DNA of 10,070 nucleotides, from NCBI GenBank assembly GCA_026982255.1, contig JALSHL010000270.1, positions 1-10,070 of the forward strand. The letters run 5' to 3'. The translations under genes were made by a program, and so were the position numbers. Shown in pieces: positions 1 to 6,890 of the stretch (positions within the stretch are counted from its first letter, which is position 1; the number at the start of each line of letters is the position of its first letter). The DNA is from Paracoccaceae bacterium (GTDB lineage: Bacteria > Pseudomonadota > Alphaproteobacteria > Rhodobacterales > Rhodobacteraceae). The notes beneath the pieces are model-generated. The model had not been told where the DNA came from and searched no databases. It worked only from the letters and a program-made list of their open reading frames with translations.

Positions 1-410
1 GGCGCACGAAAGGCGGGCTGAACAGCAAGCTGAACCTGGTCTGCGATGGTGCCGGCCGGCCGGTTCGCATCACCGTTGCCGGCGGGAACGAGGCCGATAT
101 TTCCCATGCCAGACAATGCCTTGAACCGGTTGTCCGGAAAGGGGCAACCGTCATCGCGGATCGTGGATATGACGCGGACCACCTGCGTGACTGGTTGCGA
201 AAATGCAAAGCCATAGCCTGCATTCCGCCGCGCAAAAACCGCAAGAAACAGTACCGCTATTCAAAAACGCTCTACAAAAACCGCAATCTGGTCGAGCGTT
301 GCTTCAACCGTCTCAAAGACTGGCGCTCGTTGTCGTTGCGAACCTTCCGATGCCCCGAAACCTTCCTCGCAGCCGCTCACCTCGCCGCAATCGTCATTTG
401 GTATTTATGA
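1..410 (+). CDS. IS5-family transposase, C-terminal part (cut by left window edge)
   Basis: This is the DDE transposase that would cut and join the ends of its own insertion element. The frame is open from base 3 to the TGA at 408-410, about 135 residues. The start lies outside the window, and IS5-type transposases are usually about 250-270 aa. Visible family marks are a KGGLNSKLNL segment followed by a GxPV...GGNEADI stretch, the second catalytic Asp in IADRGYDAD (about base 155-180), and the catalytic Glu region NLVERCFNRLKDWR (about 282-325). The first catalytic Asp should lie upstream of the window. The C-terminal helix ends almost at the element boundary: the stop codon directly precedes the terminal repeat at 411-420. 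This layout fits the IS427-like branch of IS5, where two overlapping frames are common, so the piece seen may be orfB. Whether the whole element is intact cannot be seen. Confidence 0.9.
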   Translation, partial: RTKGGLNSKLNLVCDGAGRPVRITVAGGNEADISHARQCLEPVVRKGATVIADRGYDADHLRDWLRKCKAIACIPPRKNRKKQYRYSKTLYKNRNLVERCFNRLKDWRSLSLRTFRCPETFLAAAHLAAIVIWYL

Positions 411-432
411 GTCTACGCCCTAGGGCGTAGAC
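411..432. repeat. Perfect 22-bp palindrome: abutted IS terminal repeats
   Basis: Bases 411-420 (gtctacgccc) lie directly after the transposase stop and are read as the right terminal inverted repeat. They are followed by TA (421-422) and then by their exact reverse complement gggcgtagac (423-432). The result is IRR-TA-IRL with no mismatch over 22 bases. IS427-type elements favour CTAG-like targets and duplicate TA, so the TA is a plausible duplication. After base 432 the sequence switches at once to the nagA remnant, so only about 10 bases of a second left end are present. An IS-circle or tandem junction, or insertion next to an older end, would both give this arrangement. Confidence 0.7.
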
Positions 433-636
433 CTAGGAACAGGCATCCAAAAACGAAACAGCACCGAAACCCCGGTCCAGATGGATAACATTTACCCGTC
501 TCCCCGGTGCCAGACGGCCGAAGTGTTCGTCCTGACCGATCAGGGATGCCGGCACGGCCGTTGCCATTGCCAGCGCCTCCCTAACGGGCACATCGAGTTC
601 CCGCACCAGTCTGCGCACAGCGGCGCACATGGCCGT
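433..636 (-). pseudogene. nagA: C-terminal fragment of N-acetylglucosamine-6-phosphate deacetylase (nagA)
   Basis: About 65 residues on the minus strand resemble the end of NagA, the cytosolic enzyme that deacetylates GlcNAc-6-P in amino-sugar and cell-wall recycling. The match consists of AAVRRLVRELDVPVREAL, then ATAVPASLIG and the LAPGRRVNVIHLD strand that closes amidohydrolase barrels. All metal-binding and catalytic parts of the ~380-aa enzyme are missing. The reading frame stops at 433-435, immediately beside the IS terminal repeat, so the natural C-terminus has probably been trimmed too. At its 5' side homology ends around base 631-636, where the opposite strand becomes murQ. It is a relic and not a working gene. 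The assignment rests on a short C-terminal match from memory of the family. Confidence 0.65.
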
Positions 637-1465
637 ATATATGAATGCCGAGGATCACAAGGTCGCCCGCGCTGTGGAACGTGTGTTGCCCGAGGTCGGC
701 GCGGCCATCGATGCGGCCGCATCGGCGCTTCGTACCGGTGGCCGGATTATTTATATCGGGGCAGGCACAAGCGGCCGCCTCGGCGTGCTGGATGCAGCGG
801 AGATTCCGCCCACGTTTTCCGCTCCGCCCGAAATGGTCATCGGCCTGATTGCCGGCGGCAAAGCCGCCATGTTCAACGCGCAGGAAGGCGTCGAGGACGA
901 CCCCGCACGCGGCGCCGCCGATCTGGCCTCGATAAATGTGGATTCCCGCGATTTTGTTGTCGGGCTGGCCGCATCGGGGCGGACTCCCTATGTGCTCGGG
1001 GCTATCCGCAAGGCGCAAGCTGCCGGTGCCGGAACAGCCGGAATTTCATGCAACGCGCACAGTCCTCTCGCACGGCTTTGCGATATTGCCATCACGCCGA
1101 TTGTCGGCCCCGAAATCCTGTCCGGCTCTACCCGCCTCAAGTCCGGCACGGCACAAAAGCAGATCCTGAACATGATCTCTACCGGTGCGATGGTCAGAAT
1201 CGGCAAATGCTACGGCAACCGGATGGTGGACCTGAACGCCAGTAACGAAAAGCTGAAAGCACGCGCTATCAACTTCGTCGAGGAACTGACACCATGCAGC
1301 AAAGACGTCGCCCTGAAAGTTCTTGAAGCCACGGACTGGGACATAAAAGCCGCCATTCTGGTCGGAAAAACCGGGATGGATGCCGTGGATGCCGCCGCTG
1401 GCATAGACGCATCGGGCGGCCACCTGCGCAAAGCCATAGCAGCCGGAAAAACGCCGGATCGGTAG
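629..1465 (+). pseudogene. murQ: N-acetylmuramic acid 6-phosphate etherase, 5'-truncated (murQ)
   Basis: MurQ cleaves the lactyl ether of MurNAc-6-P to give GlcNAc-6-P and D-lactate in the cytoplasm, feeding NagA during peptidoglycan recycling. The SIS-domain core is complete: GGRIIYIGAGTSGRLGVLDAAE, then PPEMVIGLIAGG, the acidic EGVEDD segment, VVGLAASGRTPYVLGA, the STRLKSGTAQK loop and the C-terminal helices to GGHLRKAIAAGK. The Glu of the LDAAE motif and the acidic EGVEDD pair, both tied to catalysis in this family, are retained. Homology starts only at MNAEDHKVARAVERVLPE, which aligns with about residue 26-30 of the ~298-aa E. coli enzyme. The N-terminal helix with its T-E-x-R-N type motif is gone and is replaced by antisense nagA sequence. 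No Shine-Dalgarno precedes the ATG at 629 or the in-frame ATG at 641. It is probably inactive, although the core frame has no stop or frameshift. The stop codon overlaps an IS terminal repeat. Confidence 0.85.
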
Positions 1466-1474
1466 GGCGTAGAC
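1463..1474. repeat. Third copy of the IS end sequence (TA + 10-bp terminal repeat) at the murQ stop
   Basis: The 12 bases tagggcgtagac are identical to 421-432. The TAG is at once the murQ stop codon and the TA-G start of the repeat. The next ~15 bases (catccatattccata) are loosely similar to the inner side of the right IS end read in reverse, if one base is skipped. This favours a true left-end relic over chance, but no transposase coding follows. Confidence 0.55.
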
Positions 1475-1614
1475 CATCCATATTCCATATTTTGTCATTC
1501 GGGGTTCTACATTGACAATCGGCCCTGAAAGCTGTCCTCATTCCTTGCAGGATTGCCTCGGCAAAATGTATGAAAGCCGGCTACCGGTTTTCCGGACAAC
1601 CACGTGTGAATGAT

Positions 1615-3648
1615 ATGCCCGCCAGTCAAAACAAATCCAGAGACCCCCTGTTGCAACCGCTGACCATTCGCGGGCTGACCCTGAAGAACCGGGTGATGAA
1701 CACCTCGCATGCCTCGGCGATGGATGACGACAATATGCCCGGCCTGCGCTACCAGCGCTATCACGAGGAAAAGGCCAAGGGCGGGTTGTCGCTGACGATG
1801 TTTGGCGGGTCTTCCAATGTCTCGCCGGATTCACCGTCGGTTTTTCGCCAGCTCGATGTGGGAACCGATGCGATCATTCCGCGTTTTCAGGAATTCTCGG
1901 ACCGTATCCACCGGCATGGCGCGGCGCTCATGTGCCAGATTACCCATCTGGGGCGGCGTGGCGATGCGCAGGCCGGAGAGTGGCTGCCGACGATTGCGCC
2001 CTCGGCAGTGCGCGAGGATCTGCACCGGAATTTTCCGCGTGAAATGGACCGGCATGACATCGAACGTGTGGTCCGCGATTTCGGTCAGGCCGCGCGGCGC
2101 TGCAAGGAAGGCGGGCTGGACGGGCTGGAAACGCTCGCGGGCGGTCATCTGATCGGGCAGTTCCTGTCTCCGATGACCAATCTGCGCAGTGACGGTTTCG
2201 GCGGCAGCGTCGAGAACCGCACCCGCTTTGCGCTGATGGTGCATGAGGAAATACGCCGGCAGGTCGGGGACGATTTCGTCGTCGGCATGCGCCTGACGCT
2301 GGACGAGGGGCCGGGCGGAGCGCGTTTTGACGAGGTTCTGCAAATCGCCGAAATCCTCAAGCGCGAGGGGGCGGTCGATTTCTTCAACTGCATGGTCGGG
2401 CGGATGGACACCGAAATCACGCTGGTCGAGGAAAACATGCCCGGAATGAACCGCCCGCTGGCGCCGTATCTGGAAACGGTCGGGGCTTTCCGGCGCGAGA
2501 CCGGCGTTCCGGTTTTCCATGCCGCGCGGGTAACGGATGTTGCCAACGCGCGCCATGCGATTCGCGAAGGCGTGCTGGACATGGTTGCCATGACCCGCGC
2601 CCATATTGCCGATCCGCAGATCGTCAACAAGATCGCGCGCGGCGAAGAGGAGCGCATCCGCCCCTGCATCGGGGCCTCGCACTGCATCTACAAAAAGCCC
2701 CATTGCATCCACAACCCCGCCTCGGGCCGCGAAACGCTGCTGCCGATGGAGGTGCCGGTTAGCGAAACGCCGGGCAGGAAAGTGGTTGTGGTCGGCGGCG
2801 GCCCTGCCGGGATGGAGGCCGCGCGGGTGGCTGCGCTGCGCGGGCACAACGTGGTTCTGTTCGAGGCCGCCGCGAAGCTGGGCGGGCAGATACAGCTGGC
2901 CGCAAAGACCACCTGGCGCAAGGACCTGATCCAGATTGTCGACTGGCGCGAGAGCGAGCTGGACAGGCTGGGGGTCGATGTGCGCTGCAATGTCTATGCC
3001 GAGGCCGCCGATGTTCTGGCAGAGGCGCCGGACCATGTGTTCGTGGCCACCGGCGGCATGCCGGACACGCCGGACATAGCCGGTGCCGGACTGGTGGTAA
3101 CCAGCTGGGACCTGTTGTCGGGGGATGTGCGGGCCGGACAGGAGGTTCTGGTGTGCGACCATACCGGCCGCTACGAGCCGGTCGCGGTTGCCGACTGGCT
3201 GTCAGCCGAAGGCCATCGCGTGACCCTTGCCACCATCGATGCCCAGTCCGCAACCGAAATGGGCTATACCGACCGGATCGTTTTTCACAAACGGCTTGCC
3301 ATGCAGGGGGTCGAAACGCTCGCTTATCTGAAGCTCCGCTCGGTGCGCAAGGACGGCAACCGTCTGGTGGCGACACTGGCGCACGAACTGACCGGACAAA
3401 CGCGGGAAATCGTGACGGATCAGGTGGTGCTGGAAACCGGCACTGCTCCGCTTGACGAGGTGTTCCTCGAACTGCAGGAAGGGGCCGCGAACAAGGGTAT
3501 CACCGATGTGGTTGCAATGGCCGGCTGGTCGGCACAGCCCGACAGCGATGCGCAAGGCTACAGCCTGCACCGTATCGGGGATGCGGTGACGTCGCGCACA
3601 ATCCATGCCGCTTTGCTGGAGGCCTACCGGTTGGCAGTATATTTGTGA
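1615..3648 (+). CDS. NADH:flavin oxidoreductase (OYE barrel + FAD/NAD(P) domains), N-methyl-amine demethylase-like
   Basis: The 677-aa enzyme is built like 2,4-dienoyl-CoA reductase, trimethylamine dehydrogenase and the StcD/DgcA demethylases. Residues ~10-345 form an old-yellow-enzyme TIM barrel that holds FMN: LTLKNRVMNTSH, QITHLGRRGD, and the hallmark LIGQFLSPMTNLRSDGFGGSVENR at ~179-202, split here by natural family spacing. An Fe-S linker follows with Cys351, Cys357 and Cys364. The FAD-binding Rossmann start is VVVVGGGPAGMEAAR at ~390-404, and the chain ends with an IGDAV...TIHAALLEA FAD motif. The substrate is not evident; demethylation of betaine-type N-methyl compounds is an analogy only. 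The start at 1615 was chosen because similarity begins soon after MPASQ. An ATG at 1570 would add 15 unconvincing residues, and neither start has a good ribosome site. No -10 box pairs well with the TTGACA at 1512. It reads toward dinB with a 52-base gap. Confidence 0.88.
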   Translation: MPASQNKSRDPLLQPLTIRGLTLKNRVMNTSHASAMDDDNMPGLRYQRYHEEKAKGGLSLTMFGGSSNVSPDSPSVFRQLDVGTDAIIPRFQEFSDRIHRHGAALMCQITHLGRRGDAQAGEWLPTIAPSAVREDLHRNFPREMDRHDIERVVRDFGQAARRCKEGGLDGLETLAGGHLIGQFLSPMTNLRSDGFGGSVENRTRFALMVHEEIRRQVGDDFVVGMRLTLDEGPGGARFDEVLQIAEILKREGAVDFFNCMVGRMDTEITLVEENMPGMNRPLAPYLETVGAFRRETGVPVFHAARVTDVANARHAIREGVLDMVAMTRAHIADPQIVNKIARGEEERIRPCIGASHCIYKKPHCIHNPASGRETLLPMEVPVSETPGRKVVVVGGGPAGMEAARVAALRGHNVVLFEAAAKLGGQIQLAAKTTWRKDLIQIVDWRESELDRLGVDVRCNVYAEAADVLAEAPDHVFVATGGMPDTPDIAGAGLVVTSWDLLSGDVRAGQEVLVCDHTGRYEPVAVADWLSAEGHRVTLATIDAQSATEMGYTDRIVFHKRLAMQGVETLAYLKLRSVRKDGNRLVATLAHELTGQTREIVTDQVVLETGTAPLDEVFLELQEGAANKGITDVVAMAGWSAQPDSDAQGYSLHRIGDAVTSRTIHAALLEAYRLAVYL

Positions 3649-3700
3649 GCGGGGCGTAGCCCCCCTTTACGCCGCCCTGCCAACTTGCGAGACTCCGGTC

Positions 3701-4972
3701 ATGGATCGCCTACCCCGAAGCCTCTGCCGTGATTGCCTGACCCTGTTCGGGGCCGGAACGCGCTGCCCGGCGTGCCACTCGCCACGGGTGGTTTCGCATC
3801 CCGAGCTTTACGATTTGTCGATCGCGCATATGGATTGCGATGCGTTTTATGCCTCGGTCGAGAAACGGGACAACCCCGATCTGCGGGACAAGCCGCTGAT
3901 TGTCGGCGGCGGCACGCGCGGGGTGGTGACGACGGCGTGCTATATCGCGCGGATCAAGGGGGTGCGCTCGGCCATGCCGATGTTTCAGGCGCGCAAGCTC
4001 TGCCCCGAGGCGGTGGTGGTCCGGCCGCGCATGGAGGTCTACGTCGAGGTCAGCCGCGCCATCCGCGCCATGATGCAGGAGATGACGCCGGAGATCGAAC
4101 CGCTGTCGCTGGACGAGGCGTTTCTGGATCTGACCGGCACCACCGAGTTGCACGGCGAGCCGCCGGTGGCGCAGATGGCGCGGCTGGTAAAACGGATGGA
4201 GGCGGAACTGGGGATCAGCGGATCGGTCGGGTTGTCGCATAACAAGTTTCTGGCCAAGATTGCCTCGGACCTCGACAAACCGCGCGGGATGTCGGTGATC
4301 GGGCGAACGGAGACACAGGCGTTTTTGCACGACAAGCCGGTGGGGATTATCTGGGGCGTCGGGGCGGCGATGCGACAGACGCTGGAGCGGGACGGGATTC
4401 GCAAGGTTTCGGATTTGCTGCGCTACGACCGCAAGGAAATGTCCGCACGTTATGGCAGCATGGGCGAGCGGCTGTATTTTCTGGCCCGTGGCGAGGACCG
4501 GCGGCGGGTGTCCTCGCACGCGCCGGTCAAGAGCATTTCCAACGAGATCACCTTTTCCGTCGATACCGCCGATATCGCGGTGCTGGATGCGCGGCTCTGG
4601 CGGTTGAGCGAGAAGGTCGCGGATCGGGCCAAGGCACGGGATCTGGCCGGGCGGGTGGTGACGCTGAAGCTGAAGACCGCAAAATTCAGGGCGCTGACGC
4701 GGCGGGTGACGCTGGAGCAGCCGACGCAGCTGGCGGATACGATCTACCACACCGCGCGACCCTTGCTGGAGCGCGAGCTGCCGCAGGGGCCGTTCCGGTT
4801 GCTCGGGGTCGGGATCAGCGATCTGGTCGATGCGGCACAGGCGGATTTCGCGCATGACCTGCTGGACCCCGACGCCCCGAAACGCGCCGCCGTGGAGCGG
4901 GCCACGGACCGGATACGGGCGAAATTCGGGGCGCAGGTGATCAAAAAGGGGCGCGGGCTGCCGGGAAAGTAG
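3701..4972 (+). CDS. dinB: DNA polymerase IV with N-terminal zinc-finger extension
   Basis: This 423-aa Y-family polymerase copies past damaged template bases with low fidelity. The catalytic carboxylates are visible: Asp45 in IAHMDCDAFYASVE and the Asp138-Glu139 pair in SLDEAF. The VTTACYIAR finger motif, the SVGLSHNKFLAKIASDLDKPRGMS palm/thumb segment and the helix-hairpin region IIWGVGAAMRQTLERDGI follow in the normal order. The little-finger domain ends with the KFGAQVIKKGRGL tail typical of alphaproteobacterial copies. The first 30 residues carry two Cys pairs (Cys9/Cys12 and Cys22/Cys25) that look like a small zinc-binding knuckle, absent from E. coli DinB but common in this class. The ATG at 3701 keeps this knuckle whole; the frame is open 96 bases further up without homology. 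No clear Shine-Dalgarno or LexA box is visible. The gene is convergent with the next one, with only 6 bases between the stop codons. Confidence 0.95.
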   Translation: MDRLPRSLCRDCLTLFGAGTRCPACHSPRVVSHPELYDLSIAHMDCDAFYASVEKRDNPDLRDKPLIVGGGTRGVVTTACYIARIKGVRSAMPMFQARKLCPEAVVVRPRMEVYVEVSRAIRAMMQEMTPEIEPLSLDEAFLDLTGTTELHGEPPVAQMARLVKRMEAELGISGSVGLSHNKFLAKIASDLDKPRGMSVIGRTETQAFLHDKPVGIIWGVGAAMRQTLERDGIRKVSDLLRYDRKEMSARYGSMGERLYFLARGEDRRRVSSHAPVKSISNEITFSVDTADIAVLDARLWRLSEKVADRAKARDLAGRVVTLKLKTAKFRALTRRVTLEQPTQLADTIYHTARPLLERELPQGPFRLLGVGISDLVDAAQADFAHDLLDPDAPKRAAVERATDRIRAKFGAQVIKKGRGLPGK

Positions 4973-4978
4973 CGCCCC
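4943..4978 (-). terminator. Intrinsic terminator of the minus-strand operon, embedded in the dinB 3' end
   Basis: Bases 4948-4954 (ggggcgc) pair perfectly with 4972-4978 (gcgcccc) over a 17-base loop. Read on the minus strand, the stem is followed by five T (plus-strand aaaaa, 4943-4947). It begins right after the stop codon of the TVP38-rhodanese gene, as expected for its terminator. The left arm and the loop are dinB codons. On the plus strand no T-run follows, so it should act in one direction only. Confidence 0.65.
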
Positions 4979-5968
4979 CTATGCCGCGCTGGCGCGGGAG
5001 TCGGTTGCAAAACCGCGAGCATTCCATTCGACCATGCCGCCCTTGAGGACAACCACGCTGCTGTGGCCCGCTTCGCGCAACAGGCGCGCGGCGCTGGCGG
5101 AGCGGCGGTCGGTGCGGCAGACGGTGATGACCTCGCCGGTCAGGCTTGTCGCGACCTGTTCCAGCCGTGCCTCCAGTTCCTCCAGCGGGATGTTCAGGGC
5201 GCCGGGGATGTGGCCGTGCGGGCCGGTGAATTCGTCGGCGCCGCGCACGTCGAGGATCGTCACGGGCGGGGTGGCGGACAGGCGCGCCTGTGTCGTCGGG
5301 GCGTCGATCCATGCGGTATCGTCGCCGCGCATACGTTTGACAATCCGCGGAACGAAGGCGATGGCCGCCAGCAGGCCGAGCGCCAGCAGGCCGTAGCGGA
5401 TGGCCGAGGCGTTGCCGCCCAGCGCCTCGCGCCCCGCATAGCCGAGCCATGTGTAGGCCAGCGCGCCGGGGGCCATGGTTATGAAGGATGTGACCACATA
5501 GGACACAAACGGGATGCGCGTCAGGCCGAAGGCGTAGTTGCTGAGGTTGAAGGGGAATACCGGCACGAGGCGCACGAAGGCGACGAAGCGCCAGCCCTCG
5601 TTCTCGACACCGGTGATCATGCGTTTCAGGCGGCCTCCGGTTTTTTGTGCCACCCAGTCACCGGCCAGATAACGCGCGATCAGGAAGGCGATGGAGGCAC
5701 CGATGGTGGCCCCCAGAAGGTTGAGGAACGTGCCCAGCACCGGCCCGAACATCGCGCCGCCCGCGAAGGCGAACAGCGAGCCGGGGGCGAAGACCACGGT
5801 GCCGAGCGCATAGAGACCCACATAGATCACCGGTGCCCAGAGGCCGAAGCCGGACAGCCATGCGTCGAGCGCCTCGGGGTTCAGCCGGTCGCGGTTCAGG
5901 GTGACGAGGGCGATGGCCACGGCCACCAGTGCCAGCAAAGCCAAGCGCGGGAGGAGAGATTTACGCAT
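4979..5968 (-). CDS. TVP38/TMEM64 (VTT-domain) membrane protein with C-terminal rhodanese domain
   Basis: This 329-aa inner-membrane protein has an N-terminal membrane helix (~7-23) and then a VTT/SNARE-associated Golgi-type domain. The domain carries VVFAPGSLFAFAGGAMFG, a LLGATIGASIAFLIARYLAG helix and the second signature RLVPVFPFNLSNYAFGLT. A last membrane helix lies at ~190-208. Residues ~225-325 form a cytoplasm-side rhodanese domain: VTILDVRGADEF, GHIPGALNIPLEELEARL and the loop VCRTDRRSA, with the catalytic Cys at 284. VTT proteins are linked to lipid scrambling or small-molecule transport; the rhodanese would handle sulfane sulfur. The start ATG overlaps the stop of the upstream desaturase gene by 8 bases and has a strong AAGGAG at 5976-5981 with 7-base spacing. 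The two genes are therefore almost surely one operon. The substrate is unknown. Confidence 0.92.
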   Translation of the reverse strand: MRKSLLPRLALLALVAVAIALVTLNRDRLNPEALDAWLSGFGLWAPVIYVGLYALGTVVFAPGSLFAFAGGAMFGPVLGTFLNLLGATIGASIAFLIARYLAGDWVAQKTGGRLKRMITGVENEGWRFVAFVRLVPVFPFNLSNYAFGLTRIPFVSYVVTSFITMAPGALAYTWLGYAGREALGGNASAIRYGLLALGLLAAIAFVPRIVKRMRGDDTAWIDAPTTQARLSATPPVTILDVRGADEFTGPHGHIPGALNIPLEELEARLEQVATSLTGEVITVCRTDRRSASAARLLREAGHSSVVVLKGGMVEWNARGFATDSRASAA

Positions 5969-6809
5969 TGTCCGTCTCCTTCTGGTCGCGCGGATCGGGG
6001 CCGCTGGCCGGGCCGCGAAACGGCTGGGTCAGCATCTTGTCGAGCCATTGTTCGCGCACGCGGCGAAATTGCTCAAAGCCAATGGTCATGTCGTCATGCC
6101 CCTTGGCAGGCTGGGCGATATAGGTGCCCAGCAGCCGATCCCACCAGGGCAGGTTGAAGCCGAAATTGCTGTCGGTTTCCTTCGGGTCGATCGAGTGATG
6201 GACACGGTGCATGTCGGGTGTCACCACAAACAGGCGCAACACGCGGTCCACCCCTTGCGGCAGGCGGATGTTGGAATGGTTGAACATGGCGGTGGCGTTC
6301 AACAGCACCTCGAAGATCAGCACGGCCACGGCGGGCGGGCCGAGGGCGGCGACCACGGCCAGTTTGATGACCATGGACAGAACGATCTCGATCGGATGGA
6401 AGCGCAGGCCGGTGGTCACGTCGATGGCCTGATCGGCATGGTGCATCCGGTGCAGGCGCCACAGCGCGGGGACGGCGTGGAACAGCACATGTTGCAGGTA
6501 GATGGCAAAATCGAGCACGACGATGGAGACGATGATCGCCAGCCATGTCGGGGCCTCGATGATGTTGAACAGGCCCCAGCCTTTGTCCTGCGCCATCAGC
6601 GCAAGGCCGACGGCAACGATCGGGAAGGTCAGGCGCACGAGGATGGTATCGACGATCACTACGCCGAGGTTGTTGGTCCAGCGGATCACGCGGGGGATTT
6701 CGATGCGCCGACGGGGGGCGGCGACCTCCCATATGGCCATGGCGATCAGGATTCCGAGGAATATCGCTAGCCGGATAGTGCCCTCGTTTGATAAAAGCAG
6801 GTCAGTCAT
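5961..6809 (-). CDS. Sterol desaturase / fatty acid hydroxylase superfamily membrane protein
   Basis: This 282-aa integral membrane di-iron oxygenase oxidises a lipid or other hydrophobic substrate in the family. Membrane segments are seen at ~12-28, 48-75 and 88-106, with further hydrophobic stretches at ~143-175. The histidine clusters that hold the two irons are complete: His107-x3-His111, HRMHH at 120-124, His138, His178 and HRVHH at 201-205. The start at 6809 is supported by AAGGA at 6819-6823 with 9-base spacing. It is the first gene of a two-gene operon with the TVP38-rhodanese protein, and it is divergent from the ArsR-rhodanese regulator across 81 bases. The true substrate cannot be told from sequence. 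Bacterial members are rarely sterol enzymes, so carotenoid, hopanoid, ether-lipid or acyl-chain hydroxylation are all open. Confidence 0.92.
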   Translation of the reverse strand: MTDLLLSNEGTIRLAIFLGILIAMAIWEVAAPRRRIEIPRVIRWTNNLGVVIVDTILVRLTFPIVAVGLALMAQDKGWGLFNIIEAPTWLAIIVSIVVLDFAIYLQHVLFHAVPALWRLHRMHHADQAIDVTTGLRFHPIEIVLSMVIKLAVVAALGPPAVAVLIFEVLLNATAMFNHSNIRLPQGVDRVLRLFVVTPDMHRVHHSIDPKETDSNFGFNLPWWDRLLGTYIAQPAKGHDDMTIGFEQFRRVREQWLDKMLTQPFRGPASGPDPRDQKETDNA

Positions 6810-6818
6810 CTTGTATGG

Positions 6819-6823
6819 TCCTT
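6819..6823 (-). promoter_or_regulatory. Ribosome binding site of the sterol desaturase-like gene
   Basis: On the minus strand AAGGA lies 9 bases before the ATG at 6809. It supports that start for the first gene of the operon. Confidence 0.6.
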
Positions 6824-6843
6824 GTTCGGAGTAGCTCCCGATG

Positions 6844-6875
6844 TTACGATCAAGTAATCTATTGAATAATATAAT
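6844..6875 (+). promoter_or_regulatory. Candidate promoter/operator of the divergent ArsR-rhodanese / desaturase module
   Basis: The 81-base divergent gap contains an AT-rich island (about 6850-6876) in otherwise GC-rich DNA. It includes a perfect TATAAT at 6870-6875 and a short inverted repeat TATT-GAAT-AATA at 6860-6871 that overlaps it. That is the usual place for an ArsR-type operator. The -35 element is poor: TTACGA at 6844-6849 gives a 20-base spacer. Transcription from this -10 would leave only about 8 bases before the ATG at 6891, so the message could be nearly leaderless. The operator role is inferred from position only. Confidence 0.4.
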
Positions 6876-6890
6876 GTGTGGGTATGCCCG

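Noticed and set aside
481..1245. 254-codon plus-strand open frame overlapping the murQ remnant
   Set aside because: It is in another frame from the clear MurQ protein and has an Arg/Cys/Gly-rich composition typical of a shadow.
1512..1542. TTGACA upstream of the flavin oxidoreductase as a promoter
   Set aside because: The -35 is perfect, but no acceptable -10 hexamer is found at 16-19 bases spacing, so no promoter is called.
1570..1614. Upstream ATG adding 15 residues to the flavin oxidoreductase
   Set aside because: The extra residues have no family character and there is no Shine-Dalgarno; the ATG at 1615 fits the usual protein start.
1831..3162. 443-codon minus-strand open frame
   Set aside because: It is antisense to the flavin oxidoreductase, whose motifs run unbroken through the same bases.
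3651..3663. ggggc-gta-gcccc, which resembles the IS end gggcgtagac in 9 of 10 bases
   Set aside because: It is better explained as a small hairpin after the oxidoreductase stop (5-bp stem). It lacks the exact repeat and any IS sequence nearby, and the T-run after it is only three bases, so it is also not called a terminator.
3710..4855. 381-codon minus-strand open frame
   Set aside because: It is the antisense shadow of dinB; Arg/His/Gln-rich with no recognisable domain.
5063..6770. Two long plus-strand open frames opposite the TVP38 and desaturase genes
   Set aside because: They are rich in Gly/Arg/Gln/His as expected for antisense of membrane-protein genes, and the minus strand has clear domains, ribosome sites and operon overlap.
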